Shown here one piece after another: positions 62,623 to 64,000 of a DNA stretch of 64,000 nucleotides. The number at the start of each line of letters is the position of its first letter. Position 1 is the stretch's first letter. Location: contig NC_008358.1 of assembly GCF_000013025.1 (NCBI RefSeq), positions 62,001-126,000 of the forward strand. Reading direction: 5' to 3'. Under the pieces are notes generated by a model. The model did not search any database and was not told the DNA's origin. It saw only the letters and a list, made by a program, of their open reading frames with translations. The DNA is from Hyphomonas neptunium ATCC 15444 (lineage in GTDB: Bacteria > Pseudomonadota > Alphaproteobacteria > Caulobacterales > Hyphomonadaceae). The translations under genes and the position numbers were made by a program.

Positions 62623-63474
62623 ATGGCGGACAACGCAGACCGGGGTACCTCGTCGATCCGGGTGATCGGGAACGACAAGGCCGTAGATCGCGCCGCCGCC
62701 AAGGATGCCAAGCTCGAGCGTCTCCACTCGCTGCATGCTGGCAATATGAGCGCCATTGAGACCAAGTATGGCGGGCGCATCGCGGACGCCGAGAACGCCG
62801 TCAGCACGATCAACGCCAAATGGGACACAATTCAGGCCGAAGTCGACCGCCAGCCGCGCTATGCGCGCAGTGTGTTCTATTGGCCGTTCATGGTCGCCCT
62901 GATGCTGTTCGAGATTCCGGTGAACCGGCTGAGTTTTGAGCTGTTTTTCCGGGAAAGCCCGACCGTTTCGCTGGGCGTGGCCTTCCTCGTCGGGGTCATT
63001 CTGGTGACCCTGGCACACCGGCTGGGGCTGGTGCTCTGCCGGTTTGGCTATCATGTGAAAAAATCAGGCTGGGCCGGGCAGATCATTCAGGTGGTCCTGA
63101 TCTCGGCGATCATCGTGGCCCTGATCTATGGCGTCTCGGTGCTCCGTCAGGGGTATCTGGACTTTGAAACCCAGCCGCAGGCGAGTTTTGCCGACGTGCT
63201 GGCCGGTTCGGGCGCCGTGCAGGTGGCCGGAGACATGTTCAAGGCCGGCCTTGGCATTTCCGGCTGGATTTTCTTTGCCATCAATATGGGCATCATCGCG
63301 GTCGGCCTGACAGCTGCCTATTTTTCCCACGATCCCCATCCGGATTTTCAGGCGCAGGACATTCAGCTGAAGAAAGCCGAAAAGCAGCTGGCGCTGATCA
63401 AGGGCCAGCGGGCTGACGCCGAATCCATCGAGCAGCGCCGCCATGCCAACCAGATCAACAGGGCCAGCGCCTGA
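62623..63474 (+). CDS. Four-helix membrane protein with flanking coiled coils, function unknown
   Basis: A 283-residue protein. N-terminal residues 25-75 form a probable coiled coil (KLERLHSLHAGNMSAIETKYGGRIADAENAVSTIN), then transmembrane helices at about 84-101, 115-138, 151-173 and 212-234, and a C-terminal coiled coil (242-275, LKKAEKQLALIKGQRADAESIEQRR). The ATG at 62623 has GGAGG eight bases upstream. Four bases after its stop begins a lipoprotein gene that runs off the window, so the two are one unit. I recognise no family. Confidence 0.75.
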   Translation: MADNADRGTSSIRVIGNDKAVDRAAAKDAKLERLHSLHAGNMSAIETKYGGRIADAENAVSTINAKWDTIQAEVDRQPRYARSVFYWPFMVALMLFEIPVNRLSFELFFRESPTVSLGVAFLVGVILVTLAHRLGLVLCRFGYHVKKSGWAGQIIQVVLISAIIVALIYGVSVLRQGYLDFETQPQASFADVLAGSGAVQVAGDMFKAGLGISGWIFFAINMGIIAVGLTAAYFSHDPHPDFQAQDIQLKKAEKQLALIKGQRADAESIEQRRHANQINRASA

Positions 63475-63478
63475 TCCG

Positions 63479-64000
63479 ATGAACATCATTTCCGGACGCC
63501 GGCTCGCCCTGCCGGTCATCGCCCTCTCGCTTCTGCTGTCGGCCTGCTCAGGGCCGGGCGGATCCGGCTTTGTGAACAGCACTCCGGAGGCTTACTGCCA
63601 GCTCAGCGAACGCTCGACCCTGTTCCTCATCGACCGGACAACCACCTTTGATGCGGGCGACCAGACCTTGCTGACCGAAAGTCTCGGCAATGTCGTGGAC
63701 CGGCTCGAAACGGGCGACCGGATCATCATCGCGACGATTTCCGACCATTATTCCAAGACGCGCCAGCTGGCCAATGCCTGCAAGCCGGGCTGTCCTGAGG
63801 CGGGCGGCGTGATGGATGAGATTGTCGGCTCGTGCAGCACGATGAAGGCCAAGCAGGACCAGCAGCAGTTCATGGGCAGCCTGGCCACCTCGCTGCGTGA
63901 TGTCATCACGTCTGCGGAAGATGCGTCGGGGTCTGACATCATCCGCACCATCGGACACTGGACAGGGTCTTCGACGGCGGAGCCCTACACCAGTATCGTG
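63479..64000 (+). CDS. Lipoprotein with vWA-like start, partial (C-terminus beyond window)
   Basis: ATG 63479 follows the previous stop by four bases. The first 174 residues are visible, with no stop before the edge. Signal with lipobox LSAC (C23), then STLFLIDRTTTF, a buried strand ending with D52-x-T54-x-T56, which looks like the DxSxS metal site of von Willebrand A domains. LGNVVDRLETGDRIIIATISDHY follows as the next helix-strand. Four cysteines (about 40, 100, 104, 117) are in the mature part. The vWA call is inference from this motif and order. It is co-transcribed with the membrane protein at 62623. Confidence 0.75.
   Translation, partial: MNIISGRRLALPVIALSLLLSACSGPGGSGFVNSTPEAYCQLSERSTLFLIDRTTTFDAGDQTLLTESLGNVVDRLETGDRIIIATISDHYSKTRQLANACKPGCPEAGGVMDEIVGSCSTMKAKQDQQQFMGSLATSLRDVITSAEDASGSDIIRTIGHWTGSSTAEPYTSIV

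Overview
The window is GC-rich, densely coded chromosomal DNA from an alphaproteobacterium, most likely of the Hyphomonas/Hyphomonadaceae type. Support for this comes from gene order (NDUFA9-like gene beside uppP, bolA beside a J-domain gene, lnt-XRE-trmB, rimP-nusA-ylxR-infB-rbfA-truB), from a pilus locus of spore coat U type, and from an intergenic palindromic repeat common in that class. The genus is inference. No tRNA, rRNA, CRISPR array, transposase or prophage gene was recognised.

Layout. 1-7431: a SnoaL-like protein cut by the left edge, a secreted protein, an HpcH/HpaI lyase, a Pmp3 peptide, xerD, an unlisted 45-residue membrane peptide, aroK-aroB, a CNNM/CorC protein, and divergent bolA / J-domain genes. 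7432-11767: an accessory four-gene chaperone-usher pilus operon with an AT-rich leader. 11871-20889: NDUFA9-like protein, uppP, gltD-gltB and a DUF4349 lipoprotein. 21174-29498: an apparently exported aminotransferase, an acyl-CoA carboxyltransferase, then SCP2, hydrolase, acyl-CoA ligase and reductase genes (lipid or sterol-like acid metabolism), and an alanine/glycine symporter. 29646-36169: the tightly packed miaB-phoH-ybeY-corC-lnt run, then an XRE regulator and trmB. 36355-44636: cspA, then the transcription/translation operon rimP-nusA-ylxR/L7Ae-infB-rbfA-(membrane protein)-truB, which stops before the usual rpsO-pnp.

44637-54119: a small gene, a 690-bp non-coding stretch with the palindromic repeat, a lipoprotein, a Tat-lipoprotein msrB, a four-gene metal-handling cluster (MerT-like, MerP-like, barrel-like, Cys/Met/His-rich), 3-hydroxybutyrate dehydrogenase, DUF350-protease-pyrF, and a lipoprotein PQQ/haem alcohol dehydrogenase. 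54258-64000: a sulfotransferase, gst-yciI, a TetR gene bracketed by two matching inverted repeats and followed by a 37-residue membrane peptide, tsaD, YceI, a basic peptide, MAPEG, lepA, and a membrane-protein/lipoprotein pair cut by the right edge.

The observations most worth following are the TetR locus with its twin operators and peptide target, the exported PLP aminotransferase, the metal cluster without merR/merA, the vWA-like lipoprotein pair at the right edge, and a recurring start architecture in which a -10-like hexamer lies 5-8 nt before the ATG with no ribosome binding site, suggesting leaderless mRNAs. All functional calls rest on reading motifs by eye; no database search was possible.
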